34,074 nt of DNA from Hymenobacter profundi. Lineage in GTDB: Bacteria > Bacteroidota > Bacteroidia > Cytophagales > Hymenobacteraceae. A program made the position numbers and the translations under genes. The DNA lies in contig NZ_JAHWGL010000053.1 of the NCBI RefSeq assembly GCF_019334315.1, forward strand, positions 1-34,074, in the 5' to 3' direction. The notes under the pieces are model-generated. The model saw only the letters and a program-made list of their open reading frames with translations. It made no database searches and was not told where the DNA came from. Shown here piece by piece: positions 1-7,063 of this stretch; the first letter of the stretch is position 1, and each line of letters begins with the position of its first letter.

Positions 1-47
1 GTTGTCGTTCAGCCGTGAGAAGGGCCTTCGCGCTGTTCAGAATGATA
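1..47. repeat. Degenerate right arm of the dispersed TCATCCTGAG hairpin family
   Basis: Bases 16-47 (GTGAGAAGGgCCTTCGC, then TCAGaATGA) resemble the right arm of the perfect hairpin at 9890-9941 with several changes. The matching left arm would lie before the window. It sits just past the stop codon of the leftward gene, as other copies sit at gene ends. Confidence 0.55.
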
Positions 48-84
48 CTCATTCACAATCTCACTTTTCACAACTTCACTTTTC

Positions 85-489
85 TTAGTGGTGATGATGA
101 TGGCCCGCATCAGGCTTGCCGAAGAGGTTGCGTAGCGTACCTATCACATATAAAGCAGCCCAACACACGTAGAGCCAATTGAAGCCCTGCACCGTGTGGT
201 GAAACACAAAATGCAACAACAGGTGCGCCCCACCGCTCATGATGAGACCTGTGAGGGCAATGAACTGATAGCCGTTGAGGGCGCTGGGATGGTAAAGTTT
301 AGAAAAATCCACGGGTAGGAGGGAGCTAAGGGTAAGCAGAAGGACGCTACCGGCTGAAAGAGGAGCAAAAGTCCGAAAACATTCTGAGTACGCAGGTTTG
401 GTCGTAATGGTCAAGTTACACATGGCTGCAAAACTCAGATTAGTGTAGCTAATTACAACTAAAAACCGCATGTCGTAAACATGCGTCAT
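85..489 (-). CDS. Small hydrophobic membrane protein with His-rich C-terminus, divergent from arsR
   Basis: Unrecognised protein of up to 134 residues. Three hydrophobic stretches are visible, around residues 46-60, 72-95 and 103-121, and the protein ends in GHHHHH, a plausible metal-binding tail. The annotated ATG lies only one base from the arsR palindrome (491-514). The true start may therefore be Met7 (near 471) or Met23, with the operator serving both directions. Divergence from arsR and the His tail make a metal or metalloid link possible, but no family match was recognised. The C-terminal half looks like genuine membrane-protein sequence; the N-terminus is doubtful. Confidence 0.5.
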   Translation of the reverse strand: MTHVYDMRFLVVISYTNLSFAAMCNLTITTKPAYSECFRTFAPLSAGSVLLLTLSSLLPVDFSKLYHPSALNGYQFIALTGLIMSGGAHLLLHFVFHHTVQGFNWLYVCWAALYVIGTLRNLFGKPDAGHHHHH

Positions 490-490
490 A

Positions 491-514
491 TTATGTCGTA
501 TATTTACGACATAA
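491..514. promoter_or_regulatory. Probable ArsR operator: perfect 10-bp-arm palindrome
   Basis: Arms TTATGTCGTA (491-500) and TACGACATAA (505-514) are exact reverse complements around the spacer TATT. The arsR ATG is 25 bp downstream. A second ATGTCGTA half-site occurs at 470-477 in the same orientation as the left arm. The centre contains TATATTTA, close to the Bacteroidota -7 box TAnnTTTG, so a bound repressor would cover the promoter. Assignment to ArsR is inferred from position and from the dimeric winged-helix family. Confidence 0.8.
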
Positions 515-539
515 AGTTACTGTTGTCATCCATTTATCC

Positions 540-890
540 ATGACTTACGCTAAAACCGAGGCTTTCACCGCCGAGCAGCAGCAGTTAGCCCGCGTGGCCA
601 AAGCACTGGCCCATCCGGCCAGAGTAGCCATTATCCAGTTGCTGGCCAGCAAGCAAGCCTGCATCTCCGGCGATATTGCTGCTGAGTTGCCGCTCTCGCG
701 CACCACAGTGTCGCAGCACCTACAGGAGCTGAAAGCGCTGGGGTTAATAAAAGGAGAAATTGACGGCCTCACGGTCTGCTATTGCCTCAACACCGAACTG
801 CTACAACGGGTGCAGCAGCAGTTTGTCACCTTTTTCATAGAGGCAACGAGTGGCGCGGCCTGCGGCCCCGACGATGCCTGCGCCTGCTAA
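540..890 (+). CDS. arsR: ArsR-family metalloid-responsive repressor
   Basis: Winged-helix repressor of 116 residues, the usual length for the ArsR/SmtB family. The segment LARVAKALAHPARVAIIQLL (residues 16-35) is the characteristic start of the fold, and the recognition helix lies in LSRTTVSQHLQELKALGLI (52-70). Cysteines occur at 41, 80, 82, 108, 114 and 116. The tail CGPDDACAC clusters three of them, so As(III) sensing is probably through C-terminal cysteines rather than the E. coli ELCVCDL motif, which is absent. First gene of the ars operon, directly behind a perfect palindrome. Expected to repress the downstream genes until arsenite binds. Confidence 0.93.
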   Translation: MTYAKTEAFTAEQQQLARVAKALAHPARVAIIQLLASKQACISGDIAAELPLSRTTVSQHLQELKALGLIKGEIDGLTVCYCLNTELLQRVQQQFVTFFIEATSGAACGPDDACAC

Positions 891-921
891 TCTTTCTATT
901 CACCTTTCTTACTTACTGACG

Positions 922-1380
922 ATGAAAATCTCCGAAATGAAGCAGTCATTGGCTGAGCTCGACGCCGTTCATTTTCGCCTACCCTCGGGCGAGTATCTGC
1001 CCGCGCACTTCCACGTGACGGAAGTGGGGTTGGTGAGCAAGCATTTTATTGACTGCGGTGGTATAGAGCGCCAGGAAACTGTTGCCAACTTCCAGCTCTG
1101 GGAAGCCGGCGACTACGACCATCGCCTGGCTCCGCAGAAATTTCTACACATTCTCGCGCTGTCGGAGAAAATTCTGGGCCAAGAGGATTTAGATATCGAG
1201 GTTGAGTACCAGCAGGCTACCATCGGCAAGTTCGGCCTCGCGTTCGACGGCCAGGATTTTGTGCTCCTACCCAAGCAAACGGCCTGCTTGGCGCAGGATG
1301 CCTGTGGCATTCCAAGCAAAGAGGTTGCCCCACCCCAACTGCAAATGCTGGCCTGCACGCCCGGCGGCGGATGCTGCTAA
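922..1380 (+). CDS. DUF6428 family protein of ars operons
   Basis: Protein of 152 residues from the ATG at 922 (MKISEMKQSL...). The frame is open upstream to 850 but that part overlaps arsR and does not look coding. It matches my recollection of DUF6428, a family of unknown function found beside ArsR in Bacteroidota: residues AHFHVTEVG (28-36), FIDCGG (42-47), NFQLW (56-60) and EVEYQ (93-97). Conserved-looking His29/His31 and cysteines at 45, 122, 128, 145, 151 and 152, with a CTPGGGCC tail, suggest thiol or metalloid binding, for example an As(III) chaperone. That role is inference only. It lies 31 bp after arsR in the same direction. Confidence 0.85.
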   Translation: MKISEMKQSLAELDAVHFRLPSGEYLPAHFHVTEVGLVSKHFIDCGGIERQETVANFQLWEAGDYDHRLAPQKFLHILALSEKILGQEDLDIEVEYQQATIGKFGLAFDGQDFVLLPKQTACLAQDACGIPSKEVAPPQLQMLACTPGGGCC

Positions 1381-1464
1381 CCCTTTTCAACGGCGCTACC
1401 GGGAAGGGAAGCGCCGTTTTGCAGGTCTGGTTTCCTCTTTCCTAACTTCTTCTTTCTGTTTCTG

Positions 1465-2238
1465 ATGACGATTGCCTTTTTCTCCGATGTGCACGGTAAC
1501 CTGCCGGCGTTGGAAGCAGTGCTGGCCGACATGGAGCAGCGCCGCCCCGACATGATCTTCTGCCTCGGCGACCTGGTGGGCTATGCGCCTTGGCCCAATG
1601 AGGTAGTGAACGAGGTGCGCCGTCGGGGTATTCCTACCCTAGCTGGCAACTACGACCAAGGCATTGGCCTGGCTAGTAGCAACTGCGGCTGCGCCTACAA
1701 AACTGACACCGAAAAGGACCTGGGCGCGCAGAGTATTGCCTACACCAACCACGTAGTAGGCGACGACGAGCGGCGCTACCTGCGCTTGCTTCCCAAGCAC
1801 ATGCGTCTCGACTTTGAGGACGAGCCGTGTACGCTGAATTTGCTGATGGTGCACGGCTCCCCGCGCAAAATTAACGAATACCTGTTTGAAGACCGGCCCG
1901 AAGCCAGCTTTCTGCGGGTGCTGGCCGATGCCCACGCCGACATTCTGCTCTTTGGGCACACGCACAAGCCCTACCACCGCACCTTCGCCTACGAGGTAGA
2001 AGGTGAAACCCGCTACCGGCATGCGCTCAACATTGGCTCGGTGGGCAAGCCCAAAGACGGCGACCCCCGCGCCGCCTACCAACTGCTGCACCTCGATGAG
2101 GACACGCAGCTAATCAGCCCGGACGGCGTGCGTTCCGAGCTGATTCGTGTGGCGTATGATGTAGAGAAAGCGGCAAAAGCCGTAGAAGATTCGCCGCTGC
2201 CCAATGCGTATGCCGATATGCTGCGCAAGGCGTATTAA
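1465..2238 (+). CDS. Metallophosphoesterase (YfcE/MJ0936-like), arsenic operon-linked
   Basis: Calcineurin-like phosphoesterase of 257 residues. The metal ligands are in order: Asp8 and His10 (SDVHGN), Asp36 (LGDLVGY), Asn62 (GNYD), His130 (MVHGSP), and His165 and His167 (GHTH). This is a complete dinuclear site. Directly after GNYD comes a Cys74-Gly-Cys76 pair, which I do not associate with generic members and which may bind arsenite or a regulatory metal. It sits between DUF6428 and the acetyltransferase in the same operon. The substrate is unknown: a phosphodiester, phosphoprotein or arsenate ester are all possible. The enzyme fold is secure; the arsenic role rests on context. Confidence 0.9.
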   Translation: MTIAFFSDVHGNLPALEAVLADMEQRRPDMIFCLGDLVGYAPWPNEVVNEVRRRGIPTLAGNYDQGIGLASSNCGCAYKTDTEKDLGAQSIAYTNHVVGDDERRYLRLLPKHMRLDFEDEPCTLNLLMVHGSPRKINEYLFEDRPEASFLRVLADAHADILLFGHTHKPYHRTFAYEVEGETRYRHALNIGSVGKPKDGDPRAAYQLLHLDEDTQLISPDGVRSELIRVAYDVEKAAKAVEDSPLPNAYADMLRKAY

Positions 2239-2249
2239 GCCATTCTGCC

Positions 2250-2741
2250 ATGCAGATTCAACCAATGACCGCCGCGCACTACCCCGCCGTGCGTACCATC
2301 TACGAGCAGGGTATAGCCACTGGCAACGCCACCTTTGAAACCCAGGCACCCACATGGGAGGCCTGGGACCGGGCGCACCTGGTTCACAGCCGCTTGGTCG
2401 CTATTGCTGGTGGTACAGTGCTGGGCTGGGCGGCCCTTTCGCCCGTATCGAGCCGCTGTGTGTACGGTGGGGTTGCCGAAATCAGCCTGTACATCGCTGC
2501 TGACGCCCGCCGGCAAGGCGTGGGCCGGCAGTTACTGCAAAGCCTCATTCTCGACTCGGAAGCGCATGGTATCTGGACGTTACAAGCCGGCACCTTTGCC
2601 GAGAATACAGCCAGTATTGGCCTGCACATGCAGGCTGGTTTTCGCGTCGTTGGCTACCGCGAGCGGATTGGCCAGCAGCACGGTGTATGGCGCAACACCG
2701 TGCTGCTGGAGCGACGCAGCCCGTACATCGGCCTGACGTAA
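2250..2741 (+). CDS. arsN1: GNAT N-acetyltransferase, ArsN1/phosphinothricin acetyltransferase type
   Basis: GNAT enzyme of 163 residues. The acetyl-CoA loop is RRQGVGRQLL (about residues 88-97). The N-terminal pattern YEQGIATGNATFET and the C-terminal HMQAGFRVVGYRERIGQ... WRNTVLLERR are typical of the phosphinothricin acetyltransferase/ArsN1 group. Characterised ArsN1 enzymes acetylate arsinothricin, an organoarsenical glutamate mimic, and PAT enzymes acetylate phosphinothricin. It starts 11 bp after the metallophosphoesterase stop and 18 bp before the ACR3 gene, so co-transcription is very likely. The ArsN1 assignment, as opposed to a general PAT-like enzyme, depends on the operon. Confidence 0.83.
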   Translation: MQIQPMTAAHYPAVRTIYEQGIATGNATFETQAPTWEAWDRAHLVHSRLVAIAGGTVLGWAALSPVSSRCVYGGVAEISLYIAADARRQGVGRQLLQSLILDSEAHGIWTLQAGTFAENTASIGLHMQAGFRVVGYRERIGQQHGVWRNTVLLERRSPYIGLT

Positions 2742-2759
2742 CGTATTCCCTACCTCTCC

Positions 2760-3869
2760 ATGAACACGCTCCCTCAACCCCTTCCGGCAACCCCTGTCGT
2801 GCTGGCAGAAAAGAAACTTTCGGGTCTTGACCGGGGCCTTACGCTCTGGATATTCCTAGCGATGGCGCTGGGTGTCGCGCTGGGTTATTTCGTGCCCGGC
2901 ATCAACGAAGCCGTGAACTACTTCTCCGTAGGCACGGTGAACGTGCCGCTGGCTCTGGGCCTGATTTTGATGATGTACCCACCACTAGCCAAGGTGAAGT
3001 ACGAACAGCTGCCGAAAGTCTTTAAGAACACGCGCATTATCGGCTTATCCTTGTTTCTGAACTGGATTCTGGGGCCATTGCTGATGTTCTTGCTGGCTGT
3101 GTGGCTGCTGCCTGATAAGCCCGAGTACATGATGGGCCTGATCCTGATTGGCATTGCCCGTTGCATTGCCATGGTGTTGGTATGGAACGATTTGGCCGAC
3201 GGTAGCCGCGAGTACGCGGCCGGGTTGGTGGCGCTCAACTCTATTTTTCAGGTGCTGTTCTACTCGGTGTTGGCTTGGCTGTTTATTACCGTGCTGCCGC
3301 CCTACTTCGGCCTGAAAGGCTACGCCGTGAACATCGGCATTGGCGACATTGCCCAGAGCGTGCTCATCTACCTGGGTATTCCGTTTGCGGCTGGCTTTCT
3401 TTCGCGCTTGGTGTTACGGCGGCTGAAGGGAGACACATGGTACGAGCAGACTTTCCTCCCGGCTATTAGCCCCATTACGCTGGTAGCCCTGCTGCTCACG
3501 ATAGTCGTGATGTTCAGTTTGAAAGGAGAAACTATAGTGCGTATTCCATTTGATGTGCTACGCATCGCCTTGCCACTGGCCCTGTACTTCGGACTCATGT
3601 TTGTGCTCAGCTTTGCGGCAGGCAAGTACCTGGGAGCCGATTATGCCGAAAATGCCAGCATTGCCTTCACCGCCACCGGCAACAACTTCGAGCTGGCTAT
3701 TGCGGTAGCCATTGGCGTGTTTGGGTTGAACTCGGGCCAGGCCTTTGCGGGCGTTATTGGTCCGCTGATTGAGGTGCCAGCCCTGATTGCTTTAGTCAAC
3801 CTGGCTTTCTGGTTTCGTCGTCGCTGGTACGGGGGCAAGCAGGAACCCCAGCCGCATAGTTTCTGGTAG
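2760..3869 (+). CDS. acr3: ACR3-family arsenite efflux transporter
   Basis: Inner-membrane permease of 369 residues with about ten hydrophobic segments, the usual ACR3 architecture. The signature GIARCIAMVLVWNDLA (131-146) contains the essential cysteine at 135, and GVIGPLIEVPALI near the C-terminus carries the conserved acidic residue of the penultimate helix. It exports As(OH)3 or arsenite by H+ antiport. It is the last gene of the ars operon. No arsC arsenate reductase is present in the operon or the window, so As(III) must enter directly or be made by a reductase encoded elsewhere. Confidence 0.95.
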   Translation: MNTLPQPLPATPVVLAEKKLSGLDRGLTLWIFLAMALGVALGYFVPGINEAVNYFSVGTVNVPLALGLILMMYPPLAKVKYEQLPKVFKNTRIIGLSLFLNWILGPLLMFLLAVWLLPDKPEYMMGLILIGIARCIAMVLVWNDLADGSREYAAGLVALNSIFQVLFYSVLAWLFITVLPPYFGLKGYAVNIGIGDIAQSVLIYLGIPFAAGFLSRLVLRRLKGDTWYEQTFLPAISPITLVALLLTIVVMFSLKGETIVRIPFDVLRIALPLALYFGLMFVLSFAAGKYLGADYAENASIAFTATGNNFELAIAVAIGVFGLNSGQAFAGVIGPLIEVPALIALVNLAFWFRRRWYGGKQEPQPHSFW

Positions 3870-4068
3870 TCAGATGATGGGTGCGGACGGAGTAAGGCTC
3901 CCGTACCAATCTGGTAGTCATCTACTACGTGCAACGCCATGCTGTTTGCGCTCAGGTATCTGTACGAGCCCGGCCTCAAACCCTATACTAGCTCTGGGCA
4001 TTCCCAACCATGCCTGCCAGACTGCGTATTGCTAAGGAGTATTTTCCCACGCAATTCATCCCCAGCAT

Positions 4069-4446
4069 ATGGCCACAGATAAAGACGGTAGCATCACCGA
4101 CCAGGAAAACATTATTCCGAAAAACGAGCAGCTCGAAAACGAAAAGGATTTTGACGAAAGCCAGAGCAATGGCAAAGAAATGAGCGACCCTTCGGCGGCA
4201 CGCTATACCGGAGCCAACGGCTACAAACAGCGCAGCAACCAGAAAGATCAGCTCGAAAACCTGCACATCGGCGGCGACGAAACCCATCCCCAGGGTGGCA
4301 ACGAGCACCATGCTGAGGGCGAAAACGCCCAAGGGCCGGGTTTCACCAAAGAAGGTAGCTACGAAATGGGCAACAGCATCCGTACCCAGGACCAGGATTT
4401 TGGTGAGGACGCCCCAAGTGGCCCCTCGCGTCCGGCGCACGACTAG
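4069..4446 (+). CDS. Hydrophilic, probably disordered small protein
   Basis: Unrecognised 125-residue protein, very rich in Gly, Asn, Gln, Asp, Glu and Lys, with no cysteine, no signal peptide and no membrane segment. Composition resembles hydrophilins and general-stress proteins. The repeated element DQLENLHIGG/NEQLENEKD hints at short helix-forming segments. It is preceded by a 199-bp gap and followed by a strong terminator, so it is monocistronic. A good AAGGAG lies 35 bp before the ATG, too far to act as its ribosome-binding site. A desiccation or osmotic-stress role is possible but unproven. Confidence 0.7.
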   Translation: MATDKDGSITDQENIIPKNEQLENEKDFDESQSNGKEMSDPSAARYTGANGYKQRSNQKDQLENLHIGGDETHPQGGNEHHAEGENAQGPGFTKEGSYEMGNSIRTQDQDFGEDAPSGPSRPAHD

Positions 4447-4480
4447 CGTTTTCGTTTCCCACGATTACACTGTCTAATAA

Positions 4481-4508
4481 GAATCCCGCACGACAACGTG
4501 CGGGATTC
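4481..4508 (+). terminator. Intrinsic terminator after the hydrophilic protein gene
   Basis: Perfect 12-bp stem GAATCCCGCACG (4481-4492) and CGTGCGGGATTC (4497-4508) with the 4-base loop ACAA. The U-tract afterwards is short (ttgcgttt). Confidence 0.8.
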
Positions 4509-4905
4509 TTGCGTTTGCAAGACAGATCGATTAGTCTGATAATATAGTATTGCCAAGGTAGTAATTATGGTTCATGTCATGCTGTATGTGTGCTCATTAT
4601 AAGTAAAACGCTCTTTTTACTCGTAAGTAGTAAAGGGAGTGTAATAGCATAACGCAACCCATTATGAAACTATATATGCGAACATTCCTTAAATACGCCT
4701 GATCCAGTGAAAAGTCATTGGTTCATTATTAGAATAATTTTAGTCAATTTTGGAATAAAAAATTTTAAAGTGATATGGATTTCTGATAATAGTACAATAT
4801 ATTTGTATGCCTGATCGGAAGAAGGATACGGTTCAATGAGTTGAACTTTAGCCATGACACAACCGGGGCGATATTGTCACTACGAACATTATCAAGCCAG
4901 CACAA
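4509..4905. other. AT-rich intergenic gap with one promoter-like box
   Basis: About 400 bases with no convincing gene on either strand. Composition falls sharply: 12 of 60 bases are G or C at 4741-4800, against well over half in neighbouring genes. The only recognisable element is a Bacteroidota -7 box, TATATTTG, at 4798-4805 without a clear -33 box. If used, it would give the next gene a leader of about 95 bases. Confidence 0.5.
4798..4805 (+). promoter_or_regulatory. Possible Bacteroidota -7 box (TATATTTG)
   Basis: Exact match to TAnnTTTG, 100 bp upstream of the secreted regulatory-domain protein. No convincing TTTG at -33, and such a box is expected several times by chance in a window of this size. 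Confidence 0.35.
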
Positions 4906-5364
4906 ATGAAGTCACTGCTTACCACGCTCGTTCTTGTTGTGCTGCTACTCGCAGTACGCATAGGTAGCTATGCTCAAGGATATGCAGATGACGCTTTGCT
5001 GGCTAGCAATACCGTCGCAACGACTGTAGGGGAGGTAGCAGAAGATGAAAAAGAGGCAGAGGCGCCCCGTGTAACGACAACAACGGCTAGCGCCCGAGTG
5101 CCCATGATGACGATTCAAGGGCGCGTGATAGACGTTGATAAGGATCCATTGGTAGGAGCTACCATTGTGGTGGAAGGCACCCAGATCATCGGTATCACGG
5201 ATGCCGACGGCTGCTACAAACTCACCATTCCTGCGGGCCGCTACACGCTCCGCTGCGGCTCCGCGGGCTACTACGATGATGAGGTGTCTGCCCGTCCAAC
5301 GGCCACCAACCAGACAGTAGTGCTGAAATACCGGCCGGATGCTTTCAAACGCATCAAACGCTAA
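4906..5364 (+). CDS. Exported single-domain carboxypeptidase-regulatory-like (CarboxypepD_reg) protein
   Basis: Protein of 152 residues with a cleavable signal peptide (residues 1-24, ending SYAQ), an acidic and Thr-rich linker to about 65, and one beta-sandwich domain. The domain is recognised by IQGRVIDVDKDPLVGATIVV, ITDADGCYKLTIPAG and YTLRCGSAGY. Such domains usually form the N-terminal extension of TonB-dependent receptors or tag other cell-envelope proteins in Bacteroidota. Here nothing follows, so this is a free-standing version. Likely periplasmic or outer-membrane associated. Ends at a shared bidirectional terminator. Confidence 0.8.
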   Translation: MKSLLTTLVLVVLLLAVRIGSYAQGYADDALLASNTVATTVGEVAEDEKEAEAPRVTTTTASARVPMMTIQGRVIDVDKDPLVGATIVVEGTQIIGITDADGCYKLTIPAGRYTLRCGSAGYYDDEVSARPTATNQTVVLKYRPDAFKRIKR

Positions 5365-5381
5365 GTGAACCTACTTCCCAC

Positions 5382-5417
5382 AAAAAACGCCCCGTTACCA
5401 GTAACGGGGCGTTTTTT
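5382..5417. terminator. Bidirectional terminator between convergent genes
   Basis: Perfect arms ACGCCCCGTTAC (5387-5398) and GTAACGGGGCGT (5401-5412), flanked by A6 on the left and T7 on the right, so it can act on both strands. The neighbouring genes end at 5364 (+) and 5458 (-). Confidence 0.9.
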
Positions 5418-5457
5418 TGTGGAAAGAAAATAGCTGTTACTCCGTAACTTAGATTAC

Positions 5458-6933
5458 TTACTGATCTTCGTTAGGTAGTTGTTTGTTGAACTGCCGACCC
5501 AATACAAAGTAGACCGGCACACCTAGCGCCAGCAGGAGTAGCCCACGTTGCGAGAACGTGGCCGTGGCAGGGCTGAACAGCAGAATGGCGCAGAAGGCTG
5601 AGGCTACCACAATGTAGAACAGTGGCACCAGTGGGTAGCCAAACGCCCGGTAGGGACGAGGCGCATTGGGCCGGGTGCGGCGAAGCACGAAGATGCCGAT
5701 GATGGTGATAACGTAGAACAGAATTACTGAGAACATCACATAGTTGAGCAGTTCGCCATACGAACCCGTAAGGCAAAGTAGGCAAGCCCAGGCGCATTGG
5801 GTCCAGAGGGCTACGCCGGGCACGCCGGCGCGGTTCAGGCGGGCCAGGGGCGGGAAGAACAGGCCATCCTTTGCCATAGCATAGTAGGCGCGGGCACCGC
5901 TGAGGATGATACCGTTGTTGGCCCCGAAGGTGCTGATCATGATGAGCACGGCCATCACGTAGGCGCCGGTGCGGCCCAGCATGCTCTCGGCCACGGCGGT
6001 GGCTACCCGGTCGTTGGCGGCGTACATAATGCCGCGCCCTACCACATCGGTAGCAGCGGCGGTAGGGTTGCCGGGGATGGGCAGCACCAGCAGATACACC
6101 ACGTTGATGAGCAGATAGAGCGCCGTGACAATGGCCGTGCCGATGGCCATGCTGAGCACAATGGTGCGCTCGGGCCGCACGATTTCATCGCCCGAAAACC
6201 CAATGTTGTTCCAGCAATCGGAGCTGAACAGGGAGCCGGTCATGGCCAGGCCGATGGCGCCTACCAAGCCCCACGTGTCGAGGGGGGTAGCGTTGCCCAG
6301 GTCGTCGAAGCTGGCGGCCTGCCACATATCGGTGAAGTTGATTTGCACGGCCTCGTGGTTGACACCCAGAATCAGACCGAATAGAATGAGCAAGGCCAGC
6401 GCCACCAGCTTGGTGCTGCCGAACACGTTGGAAATCAGCTTGCCACTGCGCACACCGTTGGCGTTGATCCAGGTGAGGCCTACAATCATCAGGATAGCTA
6501 GCAGCTGTACGGTGGTGAAGGCCAGCGGTCCTACCGTGAACAGCACGTGCTCCTCGCTAAACCAGGGAAATAACACACCCGTGAAGCGGGCAAACGCCAC
6601 GCCCACGGCCGCAATAACACCGGTCTGGATGACCGTGAACAGCGACCAGCCATAGAGAAACGCCACCAGCTTGTTGTAGGCCTCGCGCAGGTACACGTAC
6701 TGCCCGCCTACCTTCGGGAACATAGCCGACAGCTCGCCGTAGCTCACGGCGCCGGCCAGCGTGATCAGGCCCGTGATAATCCACACTACTAGCAGCCAAC
6801 CCGCCGAGCCCACCTGCCGGGCAATACTAGTAGAAACGATGAAGATACCGGAGCCAATCATGCCGCCGGTCACGATCATGACGGCATCAAACAGCGTAAT
6901 GGCCCGCTGAAAGTGGCCTTGTTTTTCAGACAT
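5458..6933 (-). CDS. APC-superfamily amino acid permease
   Basis: Inner-membrane transporter of 491 residues with about twelve hydrophobic segments. The N-terminal TGGMIGSGIF (22-31) is the substrate-binding unwound region of helix 1 in the APC/LeuT fold, followed by SYGELSAMFPKVGGQYVYLREAY, the strongly conserved stretch through helix 2. The overall pattern is closest to the LAT/SteT-type amino acid exchangers. The specific substrate cannot be read from sequence. It stands alone, divergent from the beta-propeller-like gene. Start at the ATG encoding MSEKQGHF. Confidence 0.92.
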   Translation of the reverse strand: MSEKQGHFQRAITLFDAVMIVTGGMIGSGIFIVSTSIARQVGSAGWLLVVWIITGLITLAGAVSYGELSAMFPKVGGQYVYLREAYNKLVAFLYGWSLFTVIQTGVIAAVGVAFARFTGVLFPWFSEEHVLFTVGPLAFTTVQLLAILMIVGLTWINANGVRSGKLISNVFGSTKLVALALLILFGLILGVNHEAVQINFTDMWQAASFDDLGNATPLDTWGLVGAIGLAMTGSLFSSDCWNNIGFSGDEIVRPERTIVLSMAIGTAIVTALYLLINVVYLLVLPIPGNPTAAATDVVGRGIMYAANDRVATAVAESMLGRTGAYVMAVLIMISTFGANNGIILSGARAYYAMAKDGLFFPPLARLNRAGVPGVALWTQCAWACLLCLTGSYGELLNYVMFSVILFYVITIIGIFVLRRTRPNAPRPYRAFGYPLVPLFYIVVASAFCAILLFSPATATFSQRGLLLLALGVPVYFVLGRQFNKQLPNEDQ

Positions 6934-7023
6934 AGATAGGGAGTAGGAGTGTGTTCAGGGGCGGAAGATAATTAGATTCTGTTGGGTAGCCAGCTAGCCA
7001 AACGGGGAACCTGCCGGAACAAC

Positions 7024-7056
7024 TTTGTCGTGCCCAATCACGAATAGCTACTTTTG
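7024..7056 (+). promoter_or_regulatory. Bacteroidota-type promoter TTTG-N21-TACTTTTG
   Basis: -33 box TTTG at 7024-7027 and -7 box TACTTTTG at 7049-7056 with a 21-bp spacer. This fits the TTTG-(about 19)-TAnnTTTG consensus of the primary sigma factor in this phylum. The -7 box ends 7 bp before the ATG at 7064, which suggests a leaderless or nearly leaderless mRNA. Confidence 0.6.
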
Positions 7057-7063
7057 CGGTTGC

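Noticed and set aside
850..921. Longer start for the DUF6428 protein
   Set aside because: The extension overlaps the end of arsR and encodes a Pro/Ala-rich stretch unlike the family, whose members begin at the MKISEMK position.
5797..6384. 195-codon open frame opposite the amino acid permease
   Set aside because: Its Gly/His/Ala/Glu-rich translation mirrors a membrane protein on the other strand and shows no recognisable family.
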